A stretch of 64,000 nucleotides of DNA from Endocalyx cinctus (lineage: Eukaryota; Ascomycota; Sordariomycetes; Amphisphaeriales; Apiosporaceae). The stretch spans positions 2,680,171 through 2,744,170 of the forward strand of contig BCKC01000002.1 of NCBI GenBank assembly GCA_001600455.1, read 5' to 3'. The notes beneath the pieces were generated by a model. The model made no database searches and had not been told where the DNA came from. It saw nothing but the letters and a program-made list of their open reading frames with translations. Below are positions 45,454 through 56,163 of this stretch, in pieces; positions within the stretch are counted from its first letter, which is position 1, and every line of letters begins with the position of its first letter. The position numbers and the translations under genes were made by a program.

Positions 45454-46239
45454 TTACAGAAATCCTCTTCTGGGAAACTGGACACCCTCGACCGCGGCAT
45501 TATCGACGAACCAGCTGCATCGGTCGCCAGTGGCTTCGTTCACAAGAGCGCACGGCAATCCGTTGCCTTGTTCGAAGATCTCCTTCATTATTGTCTGCTT
45601 TCCGGCGCCGGTCGCGACGAAGGCGACTTTCACCGAGTGCGTAACGACGGGAAGGGTGAGAGTGATCCGCTTCGGGGGCGGCTTGGGCGAATCTTCGATA
45701 GGCGCCACCCAAGCGTCTGTTTCGCGCAAGAGTGGATGACCGGGGAACAAGCTACAGGTATGTCCGTCCGGTCCGGAGCCGAGGAGGAGGAGATCGAAGA
45801 TGGGGAGCTTAACGGAGTCACCCTTGGCAAACGAGTTTACGAGAACCTTCTCGTACTGATCGGCCAGCTCCTGGGTGTCATTGAGGTACTGGACATCGAT
45901 AGGGTGGATGGTAGGCTGACCGGCCTCGCCTGGGATCTTATCTAGTAGCTCCTTCTTCAATAGACCGTAGTTGCTGTCTTCGTGATCTAAGGGAACGGCA
46001 CGCTCATCGGCGAAGAATATCTCCCACTTGCTCCATTTCACCGTGTCCTCTGCAGAGCTGGAAGGGGCAAGAAGTGCTTGTGCGAGAGTCTTGGGGAGAG
46101 AACCGCCGGAAACGGCGACTTTGAAGACATCGTGGCGCGTCAGCCCCGCGTTTTGACAGGAAATGACATATGATCGCAAAGCGGGGGCGAGGGCTTTAAC
46201 GTCGCCGAAAGCGAAGAGGTTGGGCTGCTTTCCCGGCAT
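45454..46239 (-). CDS. SOL3: 6-phosphogluconolactonase (SOL/DevB family)
   Basis: A single exon of 261 codons, the normal length of the family. The enzyme hydrolyses 6-phosphogluconolactone to 6-phosphogluconate, the second step of the oxidative pentose-phosphate pathway that yields cytosolic NADPH. The three family blocks are present: the phosphate-binding loop FKVAVSGGSLPKTLA (about residues 40-54), FFADERAVPLDHEDSNY (about 75-91) and the catalytic LLLLGSGPDGHTCSLFPGHPLL (about 150-171) with the conserved Asp-Gly-His. The C-terminal VAFVATGAGKQTIMKEI block completes the fold. Yeast has several SOL paralogues; which of these this gene corresponds to cannot be decided here, and only one copy is in the window. 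Confidence 0.96.
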   Translation of the reverse strand: MPGKQPNLFAFGDVKALAPALRSYVISCQNAGLTRHDVFKVAVSGGSLPKTLAQALLAPSSSAEDTVKWSKWEIFFADERAVPLDHEDSNYGLLKKELLDKIPGEAGQPTIHPIDVQYLNDTQELADQYEKVLVNSFAKGDSVKLPIFDLLLLGSGPDGHTCSLFPGHPLLRETDAWVAPIEDSPKPPPKRITLTLPVVTHSVKVAFVATGAGKQTIMKEIFEQGNGLPCALVNEATGDRCSWFVDNAAVEGVQFPRRGFL

Positions 46240-49200
46240 TGTGAGTGAAATATGAAACTTCAGATGAAGGTACTAAGAAAAAACGGTTATCATCGAAGTT
46301 TTATGAAAGGGTTTCAAATTTTATTCCCGTAATATTGATAGGCGGGGTGGATGGAAACGTGAAGAATGTTGTCTATTTACATTGAAAAAGAGTTGAAAAA
46401 TAAAAATTATGGCGGGGTGATTGACGTAAATATTTCGCTTACATCCTTAATTAGTTAGTCAATTTAGTACAACAGTCAATTATAATTATTAGTGGGTATG
46501 ATTCGGTATCTGCGGGCGAGAATTTGGTGGATACTGCACAACATTTTAGTGATTATTACAGGGACAACAGCGCATGCATACCTTACGGCGGTACCTAATT
46601 ATACTTAGTACTTAGGTACTTACCTACCTAGTAAGTACTTAAAGATAGTGTAGGTAAACTGATATTCTTTTTCTAACAAAGTCCTTATCACTGGTTCTGG
46701 TTCTGCTTGTCTGTTTGTTACTTTGATATGCAAATAAACAGAAACTACTCATAGCTGAGAATAAGATAAAAATTCGATAAATTGAAATATATCGAAGGTT
46801 GATTGATACTTGATATTGGACATTGGACATCTCAGCGTAAGGTCATCGCAAACATATATACCTACCTAAGGTATACACCATATGTACACAAGTAAGTAGA
46901 TAGCTTCTTTGACTAATAATACATCTGACCCGGTCAAGCTGTCATCAAGAGATACGGGGTTGGCAACTGGCAGATAACGCCGTCTCTTTTTTTGTTTGTT
47001 AGCCTCCAGCCCTATACTCGTGTACTTAAACCTAGTACATGTCCTATGAGAAGCCCTAAGGCCTTATCTACCGTGTAGTGCGATGCCGGTACGTAGACTG
47101 GTAGCGAGGCGCAAAACGAACCTTAAAGTTGAAGATCACCACGGATTCGCCACCCTATATTGTATGTACTTCCTGAGGGTATAAGCTGAAATCAATAAAA
47201 CTATATTGCGGCTCTGGAAGCTTTGCTCCGAGGTCCGGAGTCTGAAATCTGAATGCGAAATATATGTATGTACAGTATATAAGCGTTCAATCTTTGGGAG
47301 ACTCTTCCAAGTTGCTTCTGTATGTAATACCCTTTTTGTTGAGTATTGATTGCTATTGGGAGGCACCTTTCGAACTAAATTCAGGTACCTCCATAACTCT
47401 AGCCAATCAGTATAGACAGATAATGGCAGTGAGTGATATATATATATATCAAAAGTATTTTAGTAAAGCATGAGATGATGATCAATGATTCCGTATTCAC
47501 TGGCAGACTGATCGATCATGTAAAACTACTCACATATGTGTAGTTGCTAGCTTCGAAGCCAAGCTTGCGGATTTGAAATGTTCAGTCTGAAACCAGTTGG
47601 TTATTTAGTAAATAATTAAACAGAAAACATAGACCTTGAAATCATGGCAGTAAAAATAATCATAATTGAAAATACTATGAAAGCCACCCGATATATAAAC
47701 TAGTATACATGGATATTATCCCCCGACTTATAAACTACTAGGTTATAGATTTCTTGTATGGTGATAGGGGGATAAATAAAAATGAGAAAGCTATATTAAA
47801 GTTATTGTCATAGGCTTTAGTAACAGGAACTTTCTCTCTCTCTCGTCTGTCTGTTCCCCCCTTCTTGGTATGACACCTACATAGTACAAGTACACTACAT
47901 ATCCATCTATCTATATGTGTGTAGGTAGCGGACCTCATATGTATGGGTTGCGGCATTATCTTCGGAGATAAAAAAAAAAACATAGTTAGAGAGCCAAGAC
48001 GATGATAGAGCCAAATACGGAGTCTTTACCGTCCCGCACCCTCCTCTTCCCCCCATCAGTCCTTGAGTAACGTTTATGGCACCTTTCCTTATCAAAAAAC
48101 GATGCAAATAGTCGTCATCAAGTGTCTGTTCTCCCAATTTCTTATCAGCGCAAAGATGTTGTAATAAGTGCCTCAAATAGATTATTGAATTCACATATTA
48201 TGCGGTCAATGTGAAAGGGTCTGTTAGGTCTTGCATTGGGCGTTGCATTGCAGCGACCTGTTGACGACGACGACGACCAGGCCTTCCCGGCTCCCCACAC
48301 TCGGGAGATTTCTCTTGGGAGAGCTTGAATTTTGCCCCGATCTCTTCTTACTTCTTCTTCTTCGTCTTCTTCATTTCGACCATTGTTAATTGATGACCAA
48401 GATCGATAAAAAACCTGAAGATCAGACGGAACTTTGAATTTCTGTTATGAATTTTATGTGGTGCAACAATTAAAACCCCCACCATTCTATATTAACCGGA
48501 ACCATGGCCATGTGGAGGATCGACTCTACACCCGTAAAATACCTTCTCTACCTCCGCATTTCGCGAATACTTTTAATATCCATGGCTTACTGGTATATTC
48601 AAGTGGCTAATAATATGGCGCAGCAATGTGTGGAATAGATAGTTAGTTATTACAGAAACTTCTGTGAATATTTTAGAAATTTTGAGGCTTGTCCAAAGCC
48701 AATTTGATGAATTATTTATTTCTCGGGCTTCCCCACTCCCCCTTTCTTTTTATAGAGGCTTTAATTCGAAATACGAGTATGCTTGGCCAAGATATTAAAA
48801 AATCGTAGTTCTTTCCCTGATAGGGAGGTCTTCGAAACCAAAATCACTCATCGCATATTGGCGCTTTGGGGTTTCTATGTATACATATGCTTAGTTTGGT
48901 AAATGATCACTTGATATTCTAGAACTTCGTTTCGCCAGGCTTCATGTAAGGCTTAAGGCTGTATTCGGCTGTTGTCTTTAAAAACATCGTGACGTCGTGA
49001 TTGATAATATTGGAAAACCCCTCCCCAAGCTGATCATCGATTTTAAGATCTGTCAACTACTATTACCCGGAAGAAATGTAGGGTTCGATAGATTGAGGGT
49101 CCGTTGTGCTTTCACTTACACTTTCTCTGTATATATTCAGGGTCTCAATAACTCATGTTGTCACCCCCACAAAATAAGCTTGGTAGATGTTCAGCTTCAG

Positions 49201-49864
49201 TTCGTACCACGCCGATTCTGTGATTCACCTGCTTTGTACAGAAATATTGACTTGGGTACGGGAAAGCCGTCCACGAGACCAACGGCGATGAACATCCCAT
49301 GAAATAGTAATTTTACAAAGTCCCCAATTTCCACCTGATATCGCGCGTTGTTATGGCCCTGCCAAGCCGGCCAAGCTTTGGAATGTAGTAGCGAGCCCAC
49401 TCAGACAACAGGTGGCTCCCCCTGCCCGAGCCTGTGCTCCCGCATGGGTCGGTATTCCCTAGTACTCCCTAATACGACAACGGAAGCTCAATTGACGCTC
49501 ATAATGGAGTCGGGACAAGGCATGCCTCTCTATTTCTTATCGCCCGCTTGCAGGCATGACGCGATTGCCAATCCGCCTTTGCATGATAGGATTGAATGGG
49601 GGATAGATGCGAGGAACGGGTTGGAGAGCTGTCACCTTAGAGTTGCAGGAGTTGGCACTACAAATACCTATGTAATTTCCCACTCTTCTTGAATAAGAGG
49701 ATGAAGCTTTTACCTTACCTGCCGCCGTTCGAGCTCAGTTCTTTCTCCCGCTCGTCCGCTCTTGCTCTTTGGATATCCTTTTTCTTCCTTAAAAAAGGGA
49801 TATTTCAATTGGCCGTTTATACTTTGTGTATAGAGCTAGCTAGGTTACGGGAAAACGCATCATC
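46240..49864. other. 3.6-kb intergenic region between divergent genes
   Basis: The 6-phosphogluconolactonase promoter is at the left and that of the secreted protease at the right. The sequence is AT-rich, with a cluster of TACCTA/TAGGTA words at 46590-46640 and 46855-46875 and a (CT)n tract at 47832-47844. Several short frames (for example 47907-48194 minus, 48997-49302 and 49348-49692 plus) have no domain and no coding-like composition. No RNA gene was recognised. Confidence 0.5.
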
Positions 49865-52722
49865 ATGGTTCGAAGCGGTCTTCTGCTGCCGCTGCTCGCC
49901 AGCGCAGCTAGCCTCTTCGCGTCGGCGGAGTCTAAGGTAACCCAGGAGGCGAAAATCCTCCCCGGTGCCTTCATTGTCGAGTTCGAGGAATCTCAGGTAT
50001 GTTTCCAATCTCGCTTTAACTAAAAGATCGCTACCCCGAAGAAAGTCGCTAATTAGCCGGCCTTGCCTTGGTTATAATAGGACTCGTCTGAATTTTTCAG
50101 CCACATCGAATCCATGGCAGAGACGCGAATGAACTTGGACTACTCGTTGTTCAAGGGCGCTTCAATTCAGTTTAGCGACTTAAAGGCGGCTGAATCGAAC
50201 GCCGCGAGCCTCAACAACCTCGCTAGCGTAAAGAACGTATGGCCTAATAGAGTCTACTACCTCCCGAAAGACGAGGTCATCTGGACTGGGCAGAGTGCAG
50301 ATCCGAACTTCATTAGTCGGGTCAAGAGGCAGGCGGGCAACGACACGTTTACGCCACATGTCATGACCCAAGTTGATAAGCTGAGGGCAAGGGGAGTTAC
50401 TGGAAAGGGTGTAAAGATTGCCGTCATCGACTCTGGTGTAAGTTGACCGCGTAATAGAGTTACCTGCTCACGGCGCGTATAATAATATTAACATAGTTTA
50501 ACAGGTTGATTACGAGCATCCCGCTCTTGGTGGTTGCTTTGGGCCCGATTGCTTGATTACATTCGGCACCGATCTTGTCGGAGACGACTACAACGGAGAT
50601 AACACTCCGGTACCCGATGCCGATCCATGGGATGGATGTGGTGGCCACGGTACCCACGTATCAGGTATCATTGCCGCGCAAACAAATGATTACGGATTTA
50701 CCGGTGCCGCGCCAGATGTTGAGCTTGGCATGTTCAGAGTATTTGGCTGCACCGGTGGCGCTTCCAACGACGTCCTGATCGATGCCTACATGCAAGCTTT
50801 TGAGTCAGGCGCCAACATTATCACCGCCTCTATTGGAGGCTCTTCCGGCTGGAGTGAGGACCCCTGGTCCGTTGTCGTTTCTCGTATTGTCGAAGCTGGT
50901 GTTCCCTGTACCCTGTCTGCAGGTAACGACGGTGACTTCGGCCTGTTCTACGCTAGCACGGCATCCAACGGCAAGCGAGTTACCTCGATTGGCTCCGTCG
51001 ACAACATCGTGACGCCCATGCTCCTTACCGACTCATACTTTGCGACAGACGCGAGCGAGGAAGAGACTTTCAGCTATGCTGTCGGCGACCCTGCCGAGTG
51101 GGCAAATGTTAGTATGCCCCTATGGGCCCCTAGCTTTGATATTACGGACCCGGCTGCAGGCTGTGAGGCTTACCCCGACGACACACCGGATCTCTCTGGC
51201 TTCATCGTTCTCATTCGCCGTGGTACTTGTCTCTTCACTGAGAAAGCGCAATTCGCCGCTGATTTTGGTGCCAAATATATCATGTTCTACAACAACGTCG
51301 CTGTCGGAGCAATCGGCCCTAGCGTTGCCGAGGTGACCGAGATTCTAGGTGCTGGAATGGTTACCGCAGAGCAGGGTGAAGCCTGGATCGCCTCTCTTGA
51401 GGCCGGCTCAGAGGTTACCCTTAACATGCTTGACCCTGAAACTGCTCCTGTCTCTCTGACTATTTCTGCAAACGACGTCACTGGTGGAACACCTTCCACT
51501 TATACCACCTGGAACCCAACTTTTGAGATGGACATCAAGCCTCAGGTGGCTTCACCCGGTGGTAATATTCTGTCCACATGGCCCCAGCCCCTGGGATCTT
51601 ACGCTGTCATATCCGGTACTTCTATGTCTTGCCCTCTCGTGGCCGCCATCATTGCCTTGATCTCCAATGTCCGCGGAACGCTTGACCCCGCTACTATTGA
51701 GAACCTCTTGGCTGCTACCGCCAACCCGCCCCTTCTAAACGACGGCACGGCCTCTTACCCCGTCTTGGCTCCTGTGGCGCAAATGGGAGCTGGTGTAGTC
51801 CAAGCTTATGAGGCGGCCTATGCCACCACACTCCTCAGCAAGTCCAGCCTCGCGTTCAACGATACGGATAACTTTGTCGACACCCTGAACTTCACCATCA
51901 CCAACCTTGGCGAAGAGGAAGTTACGTACGAGCTCGGTACCGTCGGTGCCGCCACAGCATACACCTTCTCCACCTCTATCTACCCCGATCCGTTCCCTGG
52001 CCTCGAGCTTACCGACGAGTTCGCGACGCTTGAGTTCAGCGAAAGCACCGTGACTATCCCTGCCGGAGGCGACGCCACCGTAGCGGTGACAGTGACACCC
52101 CCTGATGTCGATGCCTCAAGACTACCGGTATACTCGTAAGTAAAATCCCACACCCGTTTCTTAACCAGTCTCGATTGAGACATGACTCTCACTCCAATAC
52201 TTTCACCTAAAAACAGTAGTTGCTGACTCGTCTGATTGCAGTGGCTACGTTACGCTCAACGGAACGAATGGCGACAGCCTCTCTCTTCCGTACAACGGTG
52301 CCGTGGGATCTCTCAAGAGCCAGGCGGTCTTGGACATCGGCTACCTAGCCTTATCGTCGGACCCTAACCTTAACCCCGTCACGGGCAGCAACTCGAGCTT
52401 CGTGTTACCGCTGGATGGCGACGACTCCAGCGCGGTATACCCGGTCGCCGTGGCGCTCTTAGCTTTTGGCTCACCGTCGCTCACCGTCACTCTCAAGACC
52501 GTGGATGATGAGGTGGTCGGCGACATCTTCGGCACGCCCCTCTCTTACCTCTCCCGTGACCCGGTCGCGCTCCTATTCTCCGGCGCCACCGATGATGGTA
52601 ACCTTGTTAGCGAGGGCACGTACAAGTTCGTCTTTTCGGCCCTACACGTGCTCGGAGATGCCAGCGATCCGGAGCAGTACGATGTTCAGGAGTCCGCGCC
52701 ATTTTCCATCCGGTACTCCTGA
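49865..52722 (+). CDS. Secreted subtilisin-like serine protease (S8A, Vpr-like, with PA domain)
   Basis: Four exons, 49865-49996, 50081-50437, 50505-52135 and 52242-52722, give 866 residues. The ATG at 49865 starts a signal peptide (Arg4, then a Leu/Ala core, probable cleavage after about residue 21). An inhibitor-I9-like propeptide follows to about residue 127, ending at a kexin-type Lys126-Arg127. The catalytic triad is Asp161 (AVIDSG), His211 (GHGTHVSG) and Ser536 (SGTSMSCP); the oxyanion Asn lies in SAGNDG. A PA domain is inserted between His and Ser at about 330-450 (SGFIVLIRRGTCLFTEKAQFA), typical of Vpr-type subtilases, and a beta-rich fibronectin-like C-terminal part follows. It should be exported, matured by Kex2 and digest extracellular protein. 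The SMSCP motif replaces the usual SMA(S/T)P, a common fungal variant. No partner genes are nearby. Confidence 0.95.
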
Positions 52723-53387
52723 GACATGAGTGGTTGGACAACCTAAACTTTTTTTTTGGGTTATAATTAAGTGTACAAGAAATATATAGGAATATAATAC
52801 ATGTATTACTGGTGACCAGGTTACTATAGCTTGACAAGTCATATTTTCATAAGTAAATGTATGGAGAATCTTATGACCCCTGGCTCTCTCTCCACAATGC
52901 TCTCCTATGGTTTTGTGTTAGATCATATTCAACATACCTATTTGCTATTACGTCAGTGAGAAGATTGTTTATTACCTTTGATATCTATTCACATTAACCT
53001 GGTGTCCAAGACACTCATTGTTTATCATTCTCGTTACGTAGTTACATCACTCTGAATAAAGGATGGCGATCGCCTGTAGATTCTGTGAACAGGAAATGAA
53101 GAACTGTGAGCGAATAGCTTCCTTATCGGATAAGGGCATGGAAATTTTGTACTACACCGGATATATGAATATTAATAGTTATCAACTATTTATCCGGAAC
53201 TACCTTATCAAAAGCTTCCTAGCTATGGATGAATGGAAGGAGCTTGGGCCTTTAATTGATTTATAACATCACAGCTACTACTACATATAAACGTCGTCTT
53301 CACATCAATCCTCTTAATGATTTCCCTCATACATAGAATAATGCGCTTTTAAACACCAGTTCTTCATCTTGGATCTAGAATCCTTCT
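52723..53387. other. Intergenic: protease 3' end and BolA promoter
   Basis: 665 AT-rich bases between two genes in the same direction. The 67-codon ATG frame at 53063-53266 has no recognisable domain and lies where the BolA gene's promoter is expected. Nothing else is seen. Confidence 0.5.
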
Positions 53388-53906
53388 ATGCACCTTTCAA
53401 TCAATTATTTCACGCCTCTCAGCAATATGTTGTGCCTCCTATGCCGTGTTACAACCGCGGCTACCCGACAGAGACCTCTATTGGAAGCTACCCGTTTCAT
53501 AGCCTCGTCGGCTTCAAGAATACCGAGAACGCCACTCTCAAGAGATCCTTCTAGTTCCCTGATTGTACGGCATGCGACACAGATCAGTGGCACTGTATCT
53601 CGATATTCTACTGCATCAGATACCTCAGCTAGCACACCCATTCCCTCAATAACATCACCTGAGAAACCCGACTACCTGAACGAAGCCGAGACGGCCATAT
53701 GGGACAAGCTAATGGCAGAGTTCTCGCCAACAGAGCTCATGGTACAAGACATATCCGGAGGCTGCGGGTCTATGTATGGCATTGAGATCACGTCAGAAAA
53801 GTTTCGAGGAGCAACCATGTTGAAGCAGCAGAGAATGGTCAATACCGTGCTTGGCGACGAGATGAAGACGTGGCACGGCGTTCAGTTACGCACGAAGATC
53901 CCTTGA
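53388..53906 (+). CDS. BOL3: Mitochondrial BolA-like protein (BOL3/BOLA3)
   Basis: A single exon. From the first ATG (53388) it codes for 172 residues; a second in-frame ATG at 53427 gives 159 residues starting MLCLLCRV and an Arg-rich, acid-poor stretch of about 70 residues typical of a mitochondrial presequence. Either start is possible and the second looks the more natural. The BolA domain fills the C-terminal 70 residues: WDKLMAEFSPTELMVQDISGG, then CGSMYGIEITSEKF, QQRMVNTVLGDEM and WHGVQLRTKIP. The conserved Cys of GGCG and the His of WHG are the expected iron-sulfur cluster ligands shared with a monothiol glutaredoxin or NFU1. Bol3 helps load 4Fe-4S clusters onto lipoate synthase and complex II in mitochondria. 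Confidence 0.92.
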   Translation: MHLSINYFTPLSNMLCLLCRVTTAATRQRPLLEATRFIASSASRIPRTPLSRDPSSSLIVRHATQISGTVSRYSTASDTSASTPIPSITSPEKPDYLNEAETAIWDKLMAEFSPTELMVQDISGGCGSMYGIEITSEKFRGATMLKQQRMVNTVLGDEMKTWHGVQLRTKIP

Positions 53907-55602
53907 CCGGAGTCCTTCTTTCAGGCAGCCATGTGTGGGGGGGAATTAGGCATCCACTCACACCCATTGGTCCTTAACTACCGATCTATTTTCGGACCAT
54001 CTCTTGTACACTACGACGACCTGCAGGGTGTTGGTATCTATGTAGACCTCCCAACTAGGAACGGGCGCGTCTGGACAGTGGGAGGACTCTCACGACAGCT
54101 TCTTTAGGGGTGCAGGCATGTGTCTGAGCTTGGCTTACGTACCTAGTCTTCCCTCTAATGTTAGAATAAAAAGCAAAGATGGAAGAAGCTATTCCCACCA
54201 ATTCCCAATTATGCGTTGTTCTATGTGCTGGTCTTGCGCCTCTAATGTGATTTTCCGCCCTCAATCTTTCTCACGGTGGCTTGGCCCCGCTCCCGCGAAA
54301 CTGCAAGGCTATGTTCCGCTCCCAGTGGTACACTCGCGCGGTTTCCGGGATTGGCGACGTGGGGGCGTGCGTTTTCCAACTTTTTCCCGTAGCTGCAAAA
54401 TCCTTCAGAGAACGTGTAAGGACCTACGCACGAATTCTTCGATGTTCAAATTACTCGGCCCATTGCGTGGGCTCCCCGGAATATCCGTGAGTGGCGTCGA
54501 AGACAAAAATACCATTCTCTAAAATCATGATCCAAAAGGGTTATATTAAAAGACTGTAAAAGAAGGGGATATCATGGATGTTGTTGCGGATGGAGAGAAG
54601 GCTCCGTTTCTGAACTGCGATCCGACGCATATTAATATGCGGGAGGAGACTTGACATCATACACGTAATTAATTATAATTTTAAAGTATATCAAATTACG
54701 ATAGTAACTAAGGTTCGCATCTATATCAGCCATTCCTATGTAAATCTCGGATCCTTGGATCTGATAACAATGAGCCGGGATCCCAATGAAAGAGACTTTT
54801 ATCTCCGATTGCTCGGTTTTTCGATTGCTTATGTTTTGGTGGCTTCCTATACCTTGCGCTGATCACATCGGTCTCCCCTATTTATGACATACTGGATCAA
54901 CACCAAAGGCAAAATTCACAAAAAAAAAAAAAAAAAAGCAAATAAAGAAAACGGCATAGGATCATATGAAAGCATATGTGACTCTTGCGGCTAATATCTC
55001 GAGGTGAAAATTTCATCCGATAAATCTGTTAGAGTTAACAATACTACTATGGTCATTTTTACTACCAAGCCAACTTTAGTATGCCTTTTTTTTTCCCCCT
55101 CTCTATATTTGACAAATGCAGGATTTTTCCAATGAGCCAGAGGCGATGGACAGACTCCCAAGTTATACCTTTATAATTCGAAGTTCCCATTGGGACATCG
55201 AAAGCGTAACCGAGTTGTCGGTATACCGTATTAAGTTATTCATGCATTTTTTGGTGATATCATATCCGAGCTACTGGTAATGGCAACGAGTGGTCCGTTG
55301 TTTTTCCTGTTGGGATCATATTCGACACGAGCTGTTAGTGAATAATTTTTAGTGAATCAGTATTTCTTCTTTTTCTTCCCCCTTTCTCTTTGGTTCACCA
55401 ATGGGCACCTCATATCATCTCCATGGCTCTAGACTCACGGAATCCTGTCAATGACTCGAAAATATTTTGTGTTACTTGAAACCAACATAAAAAGAGAAGT
55501 ATGTTCCTTGATCATGGCCGAATACGCTCATCGTGTAGAGCCTCTGAACTTCTTCAACTCAGACCATCCCTATTCGGAACAACTATCGATACCTTACTTG
55601 CC
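53907..55602. other. Intergenic and upstream region of the velvet-like gene
   Basis: About 1.7 kb. The 134-codon ATG frame at 54118-54522 is Arg/Cys/Ser-rich without a domain and is probably chance. An A18 run lies at 54920-54937. The velvet-like frame is open from an ATG at 55501, 34 codons before the start chosen below. Confidence 0.5.
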
Positions 55603-56163
55603 ATGGCAGAAAACAACGATCTGCAGCTTGTGGTTGACATCCATACTCCTTCAGATGCCCAGACCGGTCTCTGTCTGTATCCACCGTTAGTCGTCAGTTC
55701 TCCCGACAGCTCGGACTACGATTTCCTCGCAGCTACTCTGCTTGGCCCTACGGGTGAACCTGTCGTCGAAGACTATCTAGGCGGTACCCTGACCATGTCT
55801 CCAAATACACTAGTCCGGCACGGCACCAGAGGGAGCATTCGAGAACGAAAATACTGCGTCTTCCACGACCTCTTTCTCCGCCAGGCGGGGAAATATACGA
55901 TCCAGCTTAATGCTTACAAGATGGAAGACGGAAACTATTTGCATATAGGAGGAATCAAAACCCATACAATTTACTGCTGGGACCAAGAGGTTCCCGTCGA
56001 GCGGTTTGGTAAGTTCTTGTTACAGGAAAAAAAAAAGGGGGGGGGGTTGCTAGATGTGTGGGCAAAGCTGACTCGCATAGGTTCTGCTAGGCGGGATCTA
56101 TTAAGGGACTTACGCAACAGTGGACTTTTCAACGTCCCGCGCCATCCCCATCGAAACCACTAG
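55603..56163 (+). CDS. Small divergent velvet-domain protein
   Basis: Two exons, 55603-56008 and 56081-56163, joined across a 72-base intron (GTAAGT donor, CATAG acceptor), give 162 residues. An alternative ATG at 55501 would add 34 residues; 55603 is preferred for its strong context (GCCATGG). The protein is essentially one velvet domain: an opening strand LQLVVDIHTPSDAQ, then YPPLVV; the FLAATLLGPTGEPV strand pair; YLGGTLTMSP; the signature turn CVFHDLFLRQAGKYTIQLNAY; and the closing helix SARRDLLRDLRNSG. Velvet proteins (VeA, VelB, VosA, VelC) are fungal NF-kB-like regulators that couple development and secondary metabolism. The usual RxCGxxxxDRRPIDPPP motif is missing or degenerate, and there is no NLS, PEST or activation region. 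DNA binding is therefore uncertain; it could act as a dimer partner. The intron is stopless and in frame, so its retention would add 24 residues. Confidence 0.7.
   Translation: MAENNDLQLVVDIHTPSDAQTGLCLYPPLVVSSPDSSDYDFLAATLLGPTGEPVVEDYLGGTLTMSPNTLVRHGTRGSIRERKYCVFHDLFLRQAGKYTIQLNAYKMEDGNYLHIGGIKTHTIYCWDQEVPVERFGKFLLQEKKKGGGLLDVWAKLTRIGSARRDLLRDLRNSGLFNVPRHPHRNH

Noticed and set aside
54118..54522. 134-codon plus-strand frame upstream of the velvet-like gene
   Set aside because: Cys/Arg/Ser-rich random-looking translation without a motif or joinable exon.
55501..55602. Upstream ATG of the velvet-like gene as its start
   Set aside because: In frame and possible, but its context is weak and the added residues do not resemble a velvet N-terminus; kept only as an alternative.
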